Shown: piece by piece, positions 37,048 through 46,100 of the stretch
Layout: every line of letters starts with the position of its first letter
Position numbering within the stretch: the stretch's first letter is position 1
Source of the DNA: an uncultured Bacteroidota bacterium
GTDB taxonomy: Bacteria; Bacteroidota; Bacteroidia; Flavobacteriales_F; PHOS-HE28
Length of the DNA stretch: 64,000 bases
NCBI GenBank assembly: GCA_902826215.1
Contig: CADEDY010000002.1
Span: 208,814 to 272,813 of the forward strand
Reading direction: 5' to 3'
Notes under the pieces: generated by a model
Database searches by the model: none
What the model saw: only the letters and a program-made list of their open reading frames with translations
What the model was told of the DNA's origin: nothing
Made by a program: the position numbers and the translations under genes

Positions 37048-37694
37048 TTCGCGAGTTCCAAAATGGAGCGGTACGTGTGCAGATGCGTGCCCGTATCCGA
37101 CTTCAGCTCGGCGTTGATCAAGGCCTTGGCGAGCGTATCGTGTGGCATCGGTCGGTAATCGGCGGGGAGCAACGGACCTAGCGCTTTCATCACGGCAAGT
37201 CCGATCCGTTCTCCCGTTCTGTTCTCTTTCCGAGGCCCATCGAGGATCGAAGGCCGGAAGATGTGCAGGGCGGCGAAGTCCATCTCCTTCAGTTCCTGTT
37301 CCACGGTTCCTTTCACTCGGTTGTAGAAGATGCGGCTGTTCGGATCGGCGGCCATGGCACTCACGACACAGAAGTGCAAGCCTTTTCCGCTGGCCCATCG
37401 ACCCAGTCCGAGCACAAGCTCTTGGTCCACATGGATGAACGCGGCCTTGTCCCCGCCAACGTTCTTGATCGTCGTCCCCAGGCAGCAGATCACGGTGTTC
37501 ACCGGCTCCGATCGCAGACCGGCCAGGAGGTCGCTCCCATCCGGCCCCCAGTGGGTCACCTTGGTTGGTGCATTCGGGACCGGACGTCTACCCCAGGTGA
37601 TGATCCGATCGATGCGGGGGTCCATCGCCGCTTGATCGACCACCGATGAACCGACCAGGCCCGTAGCGCCTGTTATGAGGAGAGTTCGTGCCAT
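37044..37694 (-). CDS. Atypical short-chain dehydrogenase (NAD(P)-binding, HTATIP2-like)
   Basis: The 216-residue Rossmann protein begins RTLLITGATGLVGSS, the nucleotide-binding loop of atypical (a5) SDR proteins. It contains VICCLGTTIKN, a VSAMAADPNSRIFYNRVKG segment with the active-site-like Tyr-x3-Lys, and HIFRPSILDGPR. This pattern fits the TIP30/HTATIP2-like group, whose bacterial substrates are unknown. It converges with the M23 gene and diverges from the membrane protein/regulator operon. Confidence 0.82.
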   Translation of the reverse strand: MARTLLITGATGLVGSSVVDQAAMDPRIDRIITWGRRPVPNAPTKVTHWGPDGSDLLAGLRSEPVNTVICCLGTTIKNVGGDKAAFIHVDQELVLGLGRWASGKGLHFCVVSAMAADPNSRIFYNRVKGTVEQELKEMDFAALHIFRPSILDGPRKENRTGERIGLAVMKALGPLLPADYRPMPHDTLAKALINAELKSDTGTHLHTYRSILELAN

Positions 37695-37737
37695 GCCACA
37701 AAATACGGGGGACTTGCGCGGATCGATCGAAATGCAT

Positions 37738-37757
37738 TATGTTTGTTCTATAAACAA
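37738..37757 (+). promoter_or_regulatory. Promoter with overlapping palindrome for the membrane protein/regulator operon
   Basis: TATGTTTG (37738-37745) is a perfect TAnnTTTG; TTG at 37714-37716 sits 21 bases upstream as -33 partner. The palindrome TTGTT-CTATA-AACAA (37743-37757) overlaps the -7 element and ends 7 bases before the ATG at 37765. It is a likely operator for the winged-helix regulator encoded second in the operon. Confidence 0.55.
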
Positions 37758-37764
37758 GTTTAGA

Positions 37765-38352
37765 ATGGAACAATCCCTCACCCCTCAAGAAAGCCTCAAG
37801 CTGATCGAGAGCATGATCGGACAGGCAAGGCGCAACTTCAACCGCATGAGCTTCTACTTCCTGCTTTGGGGCTTCCTGCTGATCAGTGCCATGGTGGTGA
37901 CCTACCTGCTCCGCGACAGCGTATCGGGCTGGCAGCACGGTGCAGCGTGGGGCATGGCCGGCATCTTGGGCGGCCTCATCAGTGCAGTGCGCGGTGCACG
38001 CGACGGCCGAAAGGAATTGGTGAACAACCCAATGGACACCACCATCGGCTGGTTGTGGAGCGCCTTCGTGATCACCATGATCCTGCTCATCGCTTTTTCT
38101 GTTCGCTCCGGGGTCGACCCCACCATCGTCATCACCATTCTAACAGGACTGCCCACCTTCATCACCGGCCAAGCCATGCGATTCCGTCCGCTTATGTTGG
38201 GCGGTGTGCTGTTCTGGATCGCAGGCGTTGCCATGTTGTTCGTTCCGGATGCACTGGGCGTGCTGGTGATCTACTGCGCCTCCATGGTGTTCGGGTACAT
38301 CCTGCCGGGGATCCTGCTTAAGCGCCACGAGGATGGGCTTCGCACCGCTTGA
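37765..38352 (+). CDS. Membrane protein paired with a winged-helix regulator
   Basis: The 195-residue protein has a short cytoplasmic N-terminus (MEQSLTPQESLKLIESMIGQ) and about five or six membrane segments spread from residue 32 to 185. Proteins with this N-terminus and topology are widespread in Bacteroidota next to the same small regulator, as here; no function is known. It overlaps the regulator gene by 20 bases. The ATG at 37765 follows the promoter/palindrome directly; upstream in-frame ATGs lie in or before the promoter. Confidence 0.78.
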   Translation: MEQSLTPQESLKLIESMIGQARRNFNRMSFYFLLWGFLLISAMVVTYLLRDSVSGWQHGAAWGMAGILGGLISAVRGARDGRKELVNNPMDTTIGWLWSAFVITMILLIAFSVRSGVDPTIVITILTGLPTFITGQAMRFRPLMLGGVLFWIAGVAMLFVPDALGVLVIYCASMVFGYILPGILLKRHEDGLRTA

Positions 38353-38629
38353 CCCCATCCTGCACAATCAGCTACGGCTCGCGATCATGAGCCTACTGGT
38401 TTCGGTGGAAGAAGGGGATTTCAACTTTCTGCTCGAGAGCACGGGTGCCACGCGCGGAAATGTGAGCGTGCAGATCACCAAGTTGAAGGAGGCCGGCTAT
38501 ATTCTGGTCAAGAAGCGGTTCCGGAACAATTATCCGAACACGGTATGTAGCGTGACCGCCAAGGGTCTGAAGGCTTTTGAGGCCTATGTACTAGCCCTGA
38601 AGGGGTACTTGGGCCAACAAGCAGGTTGA
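38333..38629 (+). CDS. Winged-helix transcriptional regulator (PF13601-type)
   Basis: The 98-residue protein is one winged-helix domain: LDPILHNQLRLAIMSLLVS (first helix), LLESTGATRGNVSVQITKLKEAGYI (recognition helix) and a wing with KKRFRNNYPNTVCSVTAKG. This is the ArsR/MarR-like HTH family that regulates its own operon with an upstream membrane protein in many Bacteroidota. It is translated through an overlap with that gene and probably binds the palindrome at 37743-37757. Confidence 0.88.
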   Translation: MGFAPLDPILHNQLRLAIMSLLVSVEEGDFNFLLESTGATRGNVSVQITKLKEAGYILVKKRFRNNYPNTVCSVTAKGLKAFEAYVLALKGYLGQQAG

Positions 38630-38634
38630 TCACC

Positions 38635-38666
38635 TCGGTCGGTGGAACATTAGGACCGCCGACCGA
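38635..38666 (+). terminator. Hairpin terminator after the regulator
   Basis: TCGGTCGGTGG and CCGCCGACCGA pair over 11 bp with one G-U, around a 10-base loop. It starts 5 bases after the regulator stop and separates it from the surface operon. No T-run follows. Confidence 0.55.
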
Positions 38667-38784
38667 TCTCATCCTAGGCCATTCGTCGGATCAAGGAGCA
38701 GGCCTGTCGGACCCCGTTCCCTCTGTGTCGAGGTTCTGCACACCTATCGGAACCTGTCCCGTACACAGCCACGAATCTCTCCAC

Positions 38785-39732
38785 GTGGCTACCCTTTCCA
38801 CATATTCCATTCGCCCATTCCACTGCCTGCTTGTGGCGTTGCTCCTGCTCGCGGCCTGCAAGAAGGAAGAAGTGGTGGTGCGACCGAACAACCAAGCACC
38901 GGACTACGCGGGTGTGCCTACGGTGGTGGTGCAGAACTATGTGAATCGCCTATTCATCGATCTGCTCGGCCGCGAACCTGTGGATGCGGAGATGAACACG
39001 GAGGTGGGTGCGCTGGAAAGTGCGGGACTCTCCGTTGCAGCGCGAGTGGCCTTGGTGAACAAGCTCATGACCAGTACCGCATTCGTGGAAGGCGACTCCT
39101 CATACAAGCAAGCCTACTACCAGCGTCAGTACGAGGCCTTCAAAGCGCGTTTTCTCGAAGGGGTCAGTGACGAGGTCATCGATGGTTACATCGACAATGC
39201 TGCACAGGCCGCGCTGGCTGATTCCCTCGGCGGGAACGGACAAGGTGCCAGTGAGAACAAAAGTGCGCTGCAGAAGTTGTTGCGTTTGAAGAACAGCCGC
39301 ACCGACTTCCGCGACGGCCTGATCTCCGTGAACGAAGTGGTGAAGCGAATGCTCTTCAACGCTGTGTATGACGAGATCAACATGAACAGCTTCAACTTCG
39401 TCAACGCCTCGTTCGATAACCTGCTGTTCCGTTTCCCGACCAATGCTGAGTTCGCCGCCAGTTACAGCATGGTCGATGGTAATTCCTCAGCGATCCTCTT
39501 CGGCCAAAGTGCCCAGAACAAGGGCGGATATCTGGACATTCTCGTGAACAGCGCAGAGGGCCACGAAGGGTTGGTGCGCCTGAACTACCGCGCATTCCTC
39601 GGCCGTGAACCCAGCACCTACGAAGCCTATCAGATGACCAGCGCGTTCCAGGTCGATCACGATCTGCAACGCATGCAACGCACCATTCTCACCGGTGATG
39701 AATACGCCGGTCTTTCGAACACCAACAACTAA
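38785..39732 (+). CDS. Lipoprotein with DUF4214-like motifs, first gene of the surface operon
   Basis: The 315-residue protein starts at a GTG; no ATG suits. Its signal peptide ends in a lipobox (LLLLAAC, Cys near residue 23) followed by KK. Two segments share the pattern Y-x-R-x-x-LGREP with later SxEY-like ends: one near residues 50-100 (YVNRLFIDLLGREP), one near 265-310 (LNYRAFLGREPSTYEAYQ). This resembles DUF4214, a module of some surface proteins, but the match is by eye. The middle (110-250) is helical and not recognised. It heads a run of nine same-strand genes with gaps of 24 bases or less. Confidence 0.75.
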   Translation: MATLSTYSIRPFHCLLVALLLLAACKKEEVVVRPNNQAPDYAGVPTVVVQNYVNRLFIDLLGREPVDAEMNTEVGALESAGLSVAARVALVNKLMTSTAFVEGDSSYKQAYYQRQYEAFKARFLEGVSDEVIDGYIDNAAQAALADSLGGNGQGASENKSALQKLLRLKNSRTDFRDGLISVNEVVKRMLFNAVYDEINMNSFNFVNASFDNLLFRFPTNAEFAASYSMVDGNSSAILFGQSAQNKGGYLDILVNSAEGHEGLVRLNYRAFLGREPSTYEAYQMTSAFQVDHDLQRMQRTILTGDEYAGLSNTNN

Positions 39733-39744
39733 ACCACCAATACA

Positions 39745-39873
39745 ATGGAACCCAAGTACCGCACCCTCGTACAAGCCGCTTTGATGGTCCTCGTTCTTGC
39801 CGTGATGATCGGCCTGCACGACAGCTCGGATCAGGAACAAGCATTCGCCCAGCAGACGGAGGACCTCCGTTGA
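39745..39873 (+). CDS. 42-residue single-span membrane peptide in the surface operon
   Basis: ATG 39745 to TGA 39871-39873. The basic start MEPKYRTLVQ is followed by one hydrophobic segment (AALMVLVLAVMIGL) and an acidic tail (SSDQEQAFAQQTEDLR). It lies 12 bases after the first lipoprotein gene and 24 before the next, filling the gap exactly, with the base composition of its neighbours. No family is recognised. It could be a small subunit of whatever the operon builds. Confidence 0.65.
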   Translation: MEPKYRTLVQAALMVLVLAVMIGLHDSSDQEQAFAQQTEDLR

Positions 39874-39897
39874 ACGCACAATTGATCCACAACAAGG

Positions 39898-40401
39898 ATG
39901 AGAACCTTCACCACGCGACACCGGCTTGCAACAGGATGCTTCCTGTTCGCCATGCTGTTCATGTCAGCGTGCAAGAAGGATCTGTTCATCTACGAGGTGG
40001 ACCCCGTGGATCTGGGGCAGTTCGACGGTGCCAAGGACCGCGAGAAATCGAACCAGGAGTTCGCTGCGATCCTTCATGCCAACCTGTTCCAGACCGCGCT
40101 TTCACCGAACGATCTGTACAAGATCGATCAGTGCATCCAGAGCATCGGTGACAAGCAACTGGCGCGTGAAGTGATCATCAGCAACTTCATGAACAAGCCT
40201 GGAGTGATGATACCGACATCGGAGGAGATGCAGGCCGATGTCGATGCCTTCATCATAGCCACGTACAACCGTTTCCTGGTGCGCAACCCCACGGAGGCGG
40301 AGAAGACCTGGTTCCGCAACATGATCGCTTCAGACCCGAACGTGACACCCGAGCTCATCTACTTCTCCTTCGCACTGAGCGAAGAGTACCTGTTCTACTG
40401 A
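39898..40401 (+). CDS. Lipoprotein with a DUF4214-like end
   Basis: The 167-residue protein has a lipoprotein signal (FAMLFMSAC, Cys at about 25, followed by KK). Residues 100-167 repeat the motif of the operon's first lipoprotein: YNRFLVRNPTEAEKTWF, then TPELIYFSFALSEEY at the C-terminus. The two lipoproteins therefore appear to be relatives of different size. The function is unknown. The next gene starts 10 bases later. Confidence 0.75.
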   Translation: MRTFTTRHRLATGCFLFAMLFMSACKKDLFIYEVDPVDLGQFDGAKDREKSNQEFAAILHANLFQTALSPNDLYKIDQCIQSIGDKQLAREVIISNFMNKPGVMIPTSEEMQADVDAFIIATYNRFLVRNPTEAEKTWFRNMIASDPNVTPELIYFSFALSEEYLFY

Positions 40402-40411
40402 ACCTCGCACG

Positions 40412-41743
40412 ATGGACCGCAGAAAATTCATCCAACGCACTGGTGCCGCTGCAGCGGGTCTGTTCGCAGCGCCGTACATCCTGCCGAGCGGTCGCTTGTT
40501 CGCCGCTTCCGGTGCGCAGTTGGCGGAGCACGTCGTGCTGGTGATGTTCGCCGGTGGTGTGCGACAGCAGGAAAGCGTCCTGCAACGGTACATTGCCGAC
40601 GCGCAGAACGACACGGTGGAAGGGAATATCCTGTACAACATGCTCGATGGTGCACCTCCATCCGAGAAGATCGTCTACGGAACCGGACTCGGTGGTATCG
40701 ATCCCATCCAATCGATCCTCGGTCAAACGCTCCAACAGCAGGGCACCTTGTTCCGCGAGATGCGTGCGGTGAGCGCCGGGCACTACAGTGGATTGAATTC
40801 GTTGTTGCAAGGCAATACGGCGGCCACACAAGGGCTTCAACAGAAGCCTTTGAACCCGACGATCTTCGAGTACCTGCGTAGGCACGGTGGCTTTCCCGCC
40901 ACCAAGACCTGGTTCGTGGGCAACACGATCGGGAACAGTGTGCCCCTGCTGAACCACAGTATCCATCCGAACTACGGATCGCAGTACGGCGCGAATTTCT
41001 TCGCGCCCAACGTCACCTTCGGTCCAGCCGGTGACCAGTACCTCTCAGATGCCAAGGTCTATCACCCCGAGGATCAGTTGACACCGATCTACGAGATGAA
41101 GGCCTTCCTCGACAACAGCTTCGAACACGTCGGCCATGTGCCGTCGGGTCTCGGCAATACGCCGGAGGAGAAGCAGGACATCAAGGCCTTCATGGCGGAG
41201 ATGTTCACGAAGACACAGAACGGCACGATCGCCCACCCTCCCGTGCACGACAGCGGTGACCTCACCACGGTGGGCTACGCCTGCGAAGTGATGAAGTGGT
41301 TCAAGCCTGCGCTCACCGTGGTGAACATGAGCGGAGTCGACGGCTGTCACAGCAGCTTTACGGGTTACCTCGCGGCCATGCACCGGGCCGACCACGCCGT
41401 TGGGCACCTCTGGGATTTCATCCAGAACCAAGTGCCCGGTATGGCCGGCAATACGGTGATCATCGCCGTACCCGAATGTGGTCGCAATGCCGAGCCGAAT
41501 GCGATCCTGGATCAGAACGATTGGGTCTCCTTCGATCACAGCGACAGCAACTCCATGCGCGTGTTCGGGATGATGGCCGGAGCCAGTGTTCCCGGAAACC
41601 TCTCCGTTGGAGGTGAAGGGAACCAGGTCGGTATCGTGACCGATGTAGTGCCGACGATCGCCGAGATCCTTGGGGTGAAGAACGAGGTGATGGGAGCAGG
41701 CATGCTCGAACCCGGAACGCTTTCATTGTTCGATCGGATCTGA
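40412..41743 (+). CDS. Tat-exported DUF1501 protein
   Basis: The 443-residue protein begins with a twin-arginine signal (MDRRKFIQRTGAAAAG, then a weakly hydrophobic stretch to about residue 32). The body is of the DUF1501 type, an alkaline-phosphatase/sulfatase-like fold: HVVLVMFAGGVRQQES near the start, MSGVDGCHSSF, and the C-terminal FDHSDSNSMRVFGMMAG and VVPTIAEILGV. Members are common in Planctomycetes and Bacteroidota but have no established substrate. In many genomes they sit beside a DUF1800 partner; here the place of that partner is taken by the two DUF4214-like lipoproteins. The next gene follows after 3 bases. Confidence 0.82.
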   Translation: MDRRKFIQRTGAAAAGLFAAPYILPSGRLFAASGAQLAEHVVLVMFAGGVRQQESVLQRYIADAQNDTVEGNILYNMLDGAPPSEKIVYGTGLGGIDPIQSILGQTLQQQGTLFREMRAVSAGHYSGLNSLLQGNTAATQGLQQKPLNPTIFEYLRRHGGFPATKTWFVGNTIGNSVPLLNHSIHPNYGSQYGANFFAPNVTFGPAGDQYLSDAKVYHPEDQLTPIYEMKAFLDNSFEHVGHVPSGLGNTPEEKQDIKAFMAEMFTKTQNGTIAHPPVHDSGDLTTVGYACEVMKWFKPALTVVNMSGVDGCHSSFTGYLAAMHRADHAVGHLWDFIQNQVPGMAGNTVIIAVPECGRNAEPNAILDQNDWVSFDHSDSNSMRVFGMMAGASVPGNLSVGGEGNQVGIVTDVVPTIAEILGVKNEVMGAGMLEPGTLSLFDRI

Positions 41744-41746
41744 AGC

Positions 41747-42688
41747 ATGCGCAAGCACTGGACCATATCCGTCGTGCTCGTGTTGGTCATCGCGGCCTGC
41801 CAGAAAGAGACGCCCAACCCGTACGATGAATTGGAGCGGCGATCATCGAACCCTACCGTGGACGCGATCCCGCAGGACAATTTCGCGTGGATCCACCAGA
41901 AGATACTACGCCCTAACTGCGCTTTGAGCGGCTGTCACGACGGCACCTTCGAACCGGAGTTCAGGGGTATCGGAAGTGCCTACAATTCGTTGGTCTTCCA
42001 TCCCGTGATCGCGAATGACCCGCAGAACAGTTTCGCCTATCGCGTGGTCCCCGGCAACGTGAGTGCTTCCTTCATCCATGCGCGCATGAATGTCTTCGTT
42101 CCGAACACTTCTGGGATCATGCCGCTCGGTTACGCCGAGGATAGCGATTGGCCTGCTAACAGTGCGGCATACAAGGCGGTGATCGACAATTGGATCGCTA
42201 CGGGCGCGAAGGACATGTTCGGCGCCTCACCCAGCCAAGGGAATCTGGAGCCGCAAGTGACCGGAGTGCTTGCATTCGGTGCAGGATCCACTGCGGATCC
42301 CTTTCCGCGGGGAACCGGCGAAGGGGTGCAACCCATTGAAGTGCCGGGTGGTTCCGTGGATCTCTGGTTCGCGTTCTCCGATGACGTGACACCGTCCAGC
42401 GCGCTCGCCTACAACAAGATCAAGGTAGCAACGTCGACAACGGCGTTCGAAGCCGTACCGGAGATGGCCCTGGTGACGAGCTCCACCATCACCGGCCCCG
42501 ACCTGAGCAACAGCACCACCACCTTCACACACAAGGTGCAGCTCGCATTGGGCACGTATCCAACGGGCACCACACTGTTCGTTCGGGTGTATGTGGATGA
42601 TGGCGATCACGATGGTCCGACCGAGATTCCGAACGATGGCACGACGGCTCCGATGTTGAACTACTTCACCCTACGCATCAACGGATGA
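41747..42688 (+). CDS. Lipoprotein with cytochrome-like CX4CH motif
   Basis: The 313-residue protein has a lipoprotein signal (VLVIAAC, Cys about 18). Near residues 50-70 it has ILRPNCALSGCHDG: Cys58, Cys63 and His64 form a CX4CH motif in the context (ILxPNC...GCH) seen in c-type-cytochrome-like domains of Planctomycetes and Bacteroidota. A distal ligand such as a Met (GIMPLGY) follows about 65 residues later. Residues 170-310 are an Ig-like beta domain (DLWFAFSDDVTP, GTTLFVRVYVDDGDHDGP). Haem binding is an inference. It overlaps the next gene by 4 bases. Confidence 0.72.
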   Translation: MRKHWTISVVLVLVIAACQKETPNPYDELERRSSNPTVDAIPQDNFAWIHQKILRPNCALSGCHDGTFEPEFRGIGSAYNSLVFHPVIANDPQNSFAYRVVPGNVSASFIHARMNVFVPNTSGIMPLGYAEDSDWPANSAAYKAVIDNWIATGAKDMFGASPSQGNLEPQVTGVLAFGAGSTADPFPRGTGEGVQPIEVPGGSVDLWFAFSDDVTPSSALAYNKIKVATSTTAFEAVPEMALVTSSTITGPDLSNSTTTFTHKVQLALGTYPTGTTLFVRVYVDDGDHDGPTEIPNDGTTAPMLNYFTLRING

Positions 42689-43134
42689 AGTGGCTCGCTA
42701 CCCTCCTCATTCCTTTCGCGTTGACCTCCTGCAAGAAGGAATCGGCCTCGATCATGCCGTTGGAACCGAGCATTGAACTGATCTCCGTTGGTCCGGACCA
42801 AGTCGTGGAGTTCGGGACCCCCGTGCGTCTGCGGTTCAGTTACACGGATGGCGATGGTGACCTCGGCCGTACCGACCCGGACGATCATTCGTTGTGGGTG
42901 AAGGATAGTCGCCTTTCCGTTGCTGATGGTTACCACATCATTCCGCTGGCCCCTCCGGATACCGAGATCCCCATCCAAGGGGAACTGGAGGTGGAGCTGC
43001 ATCCCTTGTTCCTCTTGGGCAATGCGGATCAAGAAGTGATGACCTATTCGTTCTACGTGGTGGACCGTGCCGGTAATCGGAGCAACGAGATCACCACGAC
43101 AGCGATAGCCATCAACGCCACGGACAGCCTGTGA
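42685..43134 (+). CDS. Small lipoprotein with one Ig-like domain
   Basis: The 149-residue protein has a lipoprotein signal (FALTSC at about 12-17, followed by KK) and one beta-sandwich domain containing the cadherin/PKD-like LRFSYTDGDGDLGRTDPDDHSLWV segment and ending YSFYVVDRAGNRSNE. Acidic loops (DGDGD) suggest calcium binding. It overlaps the CX4CH lipoprotein by 4 bases and lies 10 bases before the giant T9SS protein. Confidence 0.7.
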   Translation: MKWLATLLIPFALTSCKKESASIMPLEPSIELISVGPDQVVEFGTPVRLRFSYTDGDGDLGRTDPDDHSLWVKDSRLSVADGYHIIPLAPPDTEIPIQGELEVELHPLFLLGNADQEVMTYSFYVVDRAGNRSNEITTTAIAINATDSL

Positions 43135-43144
43135 ATGCACCCGC

Positions 43145-46100
43145 ATGTTGAACCTGCGATCACACCTAGCCCTCGTCGTCTTGGCTCTTTGCAGTGGAGT
43201 TACGGCGCAGGTGCTTCCGGAGTTCAATATGAGCGACACCACGGTGACGATCTGCAAAGGCATCCTGCTCGACAGTGAGGAAGGTCCAGGTGGTAACCTC
43301 TACGGCAACAACGAGGATCTGATCTTCACCATCGATGCTGGAAGTCAGATCACCTTGATGTTCTCACCGGTCTTCTGCCTGGAGCAGGGCTACGACTTCC
43401 TCACGTTCCACAACGGCCCGTCGATCAACTCGCCACAGATCGGCCCAGCGTATTCGGGTACAACGGCGCCACCGCCGATCGTAGCCACGAGCGGGGTGTT
43501 GACCATCCACTTCGTGAGTGACCCGACCGTAGCCTATTGTGGATTCGAAGCGCAATGGACAAGCATCGTGGAGCCTCCTGTTCCGCCGGTAATGGCGATA
43601 TCGGCACCACCAGCGTGCAACAGCGGTGTGGTCGCGGTGCAGTTCAGCTACCCGATCGCCTGTGATTCCATCGCACCGGCCGCATTCAGCATCATTGGTC
43701 AAGGCGCGCCCGATGTGGTTGGCGCGACACCCTTGAGTTGTGTGGGTGGAGAAACGCAAACCATGCGATTGAATGTGGCTCCGGCCTTCGATCGCAACTG
43801 CCCGTACACGATCTCCTTCCGCATCGGTATCTACGATCGCTGCGATTCGTTGTGGTTCTTCACGCTCACTGCCAACACCCAAGTGGCTTCCTGCCCGATC
43901 GATGTGGAGGTGATCGCCACGCAGGACACGATCTGCGCAGGAGCGTGTACCAACCTTATCGCCGATGTGAACGGCTGCTTGAGCTATTCCTACGCGTGGG
44001 ACAATGGGTTGGCCGCGGTGCAAGGCCCCATTGCCGTTTGCCCGACAGTGACCACCACCTACTCCGTCATGGTAACCGAGAATGGCACCGGTGCGCAGGC
44101 CACGGATCAGATCACGATCGTGGTGCTGGATCCACAAGTGATAGGGGCGCCGAGTACGGTGTGTCAATCGTTGGACGCGTTCGATCTGGTAGGATCACCT
44201 CCAGGAGGTTGGTGGAGCGGAGACGGCATTCTCGACAGCCTCTCGGGCACCTTCGACCCTGACACTGCAGGCCCTGGGTCCCACGGTCTGATCTACGGTA
44301 TTCCGGGCGGATGTGAAGCAACCATCACCCTCTTGGTGGATAGCATGGACGCTGGTCTCGATGAAGCGGCGTGTCCGGGAACTGCTCCGTTCCTGATCGT
44401 GGACAACACGCCTCAGGGTGGAACCTGGAGTGGACCGTTCATCCAACCGAATGGGCTCTTCGATCCATCGACCGTTGGGTCCTTCGTGGTCACGTATTCG
44501 GCCGGCAATTGCTCCGATACGAAGACGATCAACGTGGACAACATCACAGGTCAAACACAATTGGATACGGTGTGTCAAAGCACTTACCCGTTCGATATCC
44601 CGGTATCGCCATGGGGCGGAAGATGGTACGGTGCCGGTATCGTGGATTCTTTGCGTGGCACGTTCGACCCCGATGAGGCCGAGGGCGGGACCCATGTCCT
44701 CACATACGCACTTCATGGATGCGATGAACAATTCACGATCCATGTGAAACCGGTGGATATCGGAGGGAGTCGGAGTGCGTGTCCCGATCAATCTGCACCT
44801 TTTGCATTGGATCCGGTCGCGGTTCCGCCGGGTGGGTTTTGGAGCGGCGATGGCATCGTGGACGCGACTGCGGGAACGTATAATCCTGTGCAAGCGGGAA
44901 ATGGCTGGGACGAGTTGCTCTACGTCGCACCGAATGGCTGTGTGGATACGATCGGCGTACTCGTAGGCTATACGACACTTGACGTCGACACGCTCTTCTT
45001 CTGCAGCGATTCCAACGTGTTGCGTCTGAACGAGAACACCACAGGCCGTACACCTTGGGACGGTGATTGGTCCGGCACTGGCATTTCCCAGAACAACGAG
45101 GGCCACTGGTTCTTCGATCCGCAGATAGCGGGTGTGGGTGTGCATGTGCTCCGCTTCGATGCGAACACCTGCGGCGACTCTTTGCTTGCCATCGTACATC
45201 CGGCTTCGCTTGGCATAGCGGACATGACCGTATGTAGTTCGGTGGCTCCGTTCTTGATCGCTTCGGTACCGCCGGGAGCGATGTTCTCGGGTGTCGGTAT
45301 CACCAGTGATGGCTTCTTCGACCCGGTGTCATCGGGGGCGGGTGATCATGTGATCCACTACGATGCACCGGCCGGTTGTTCGGATTCGCTGATGATCACC
45401 GTCGTTCCCTTTCAACAAGCCCAGTTGAGCGGGGTGCAGGACCGGTATTGTTCCAACGATGTCGATGTGACCATCGGTTTTTCGCCAACGGGTGGCGTGT
45501 TCTCCGGCTTGAACACCGCAACGTTCAACCCTTCGACATTGGCCGATGGAACGTACACGCTCATCTACACGGTCGGCTCGGGGGATTGCGCGAGCAGCGA
45601 TACCGTGGTCTTCGTGGATCACCCCGCGCTAACGACCGACCTGGTGGTGACCAATAACCCTGTTTGTTCGGGCGGAGGTAGTGGAATACAGGTGATCGCC
45701 AGTGGAGGTGACCCGCTGGGGAATGTGTCGTATCAATGGGACAATGGTCTCTTCCCAGCAGCGTCGGCCAGCGTAGCGCCTTTGACCACCACCACCTTTC
45801 ATGTGCTGACCAGCGATGGATGCAGTGACGCCGTTCTGGACAGCATCACCATCGTGGTGCACCCACCTTTCGAACCCGCGTTCTCCTTCCCACCCATGCA
45901 ATGCTACGGTGAGCCTGGTTACGTCATAGGTAGTGTGAACGGTACGGGTACGTATTCCTTCAACTGGGAAGTGGGCTCGTCGGAGGAAGTGGGGGATAGC
46001 CTGAGCCTGCCCGCTGGTGGCTTGGCCTTCGTGACCGTCGCCAACAACGAAACAGGTTGCACTACCGATAGTCTGATCCGTGTGCCCAGCTGGCCGGTGA

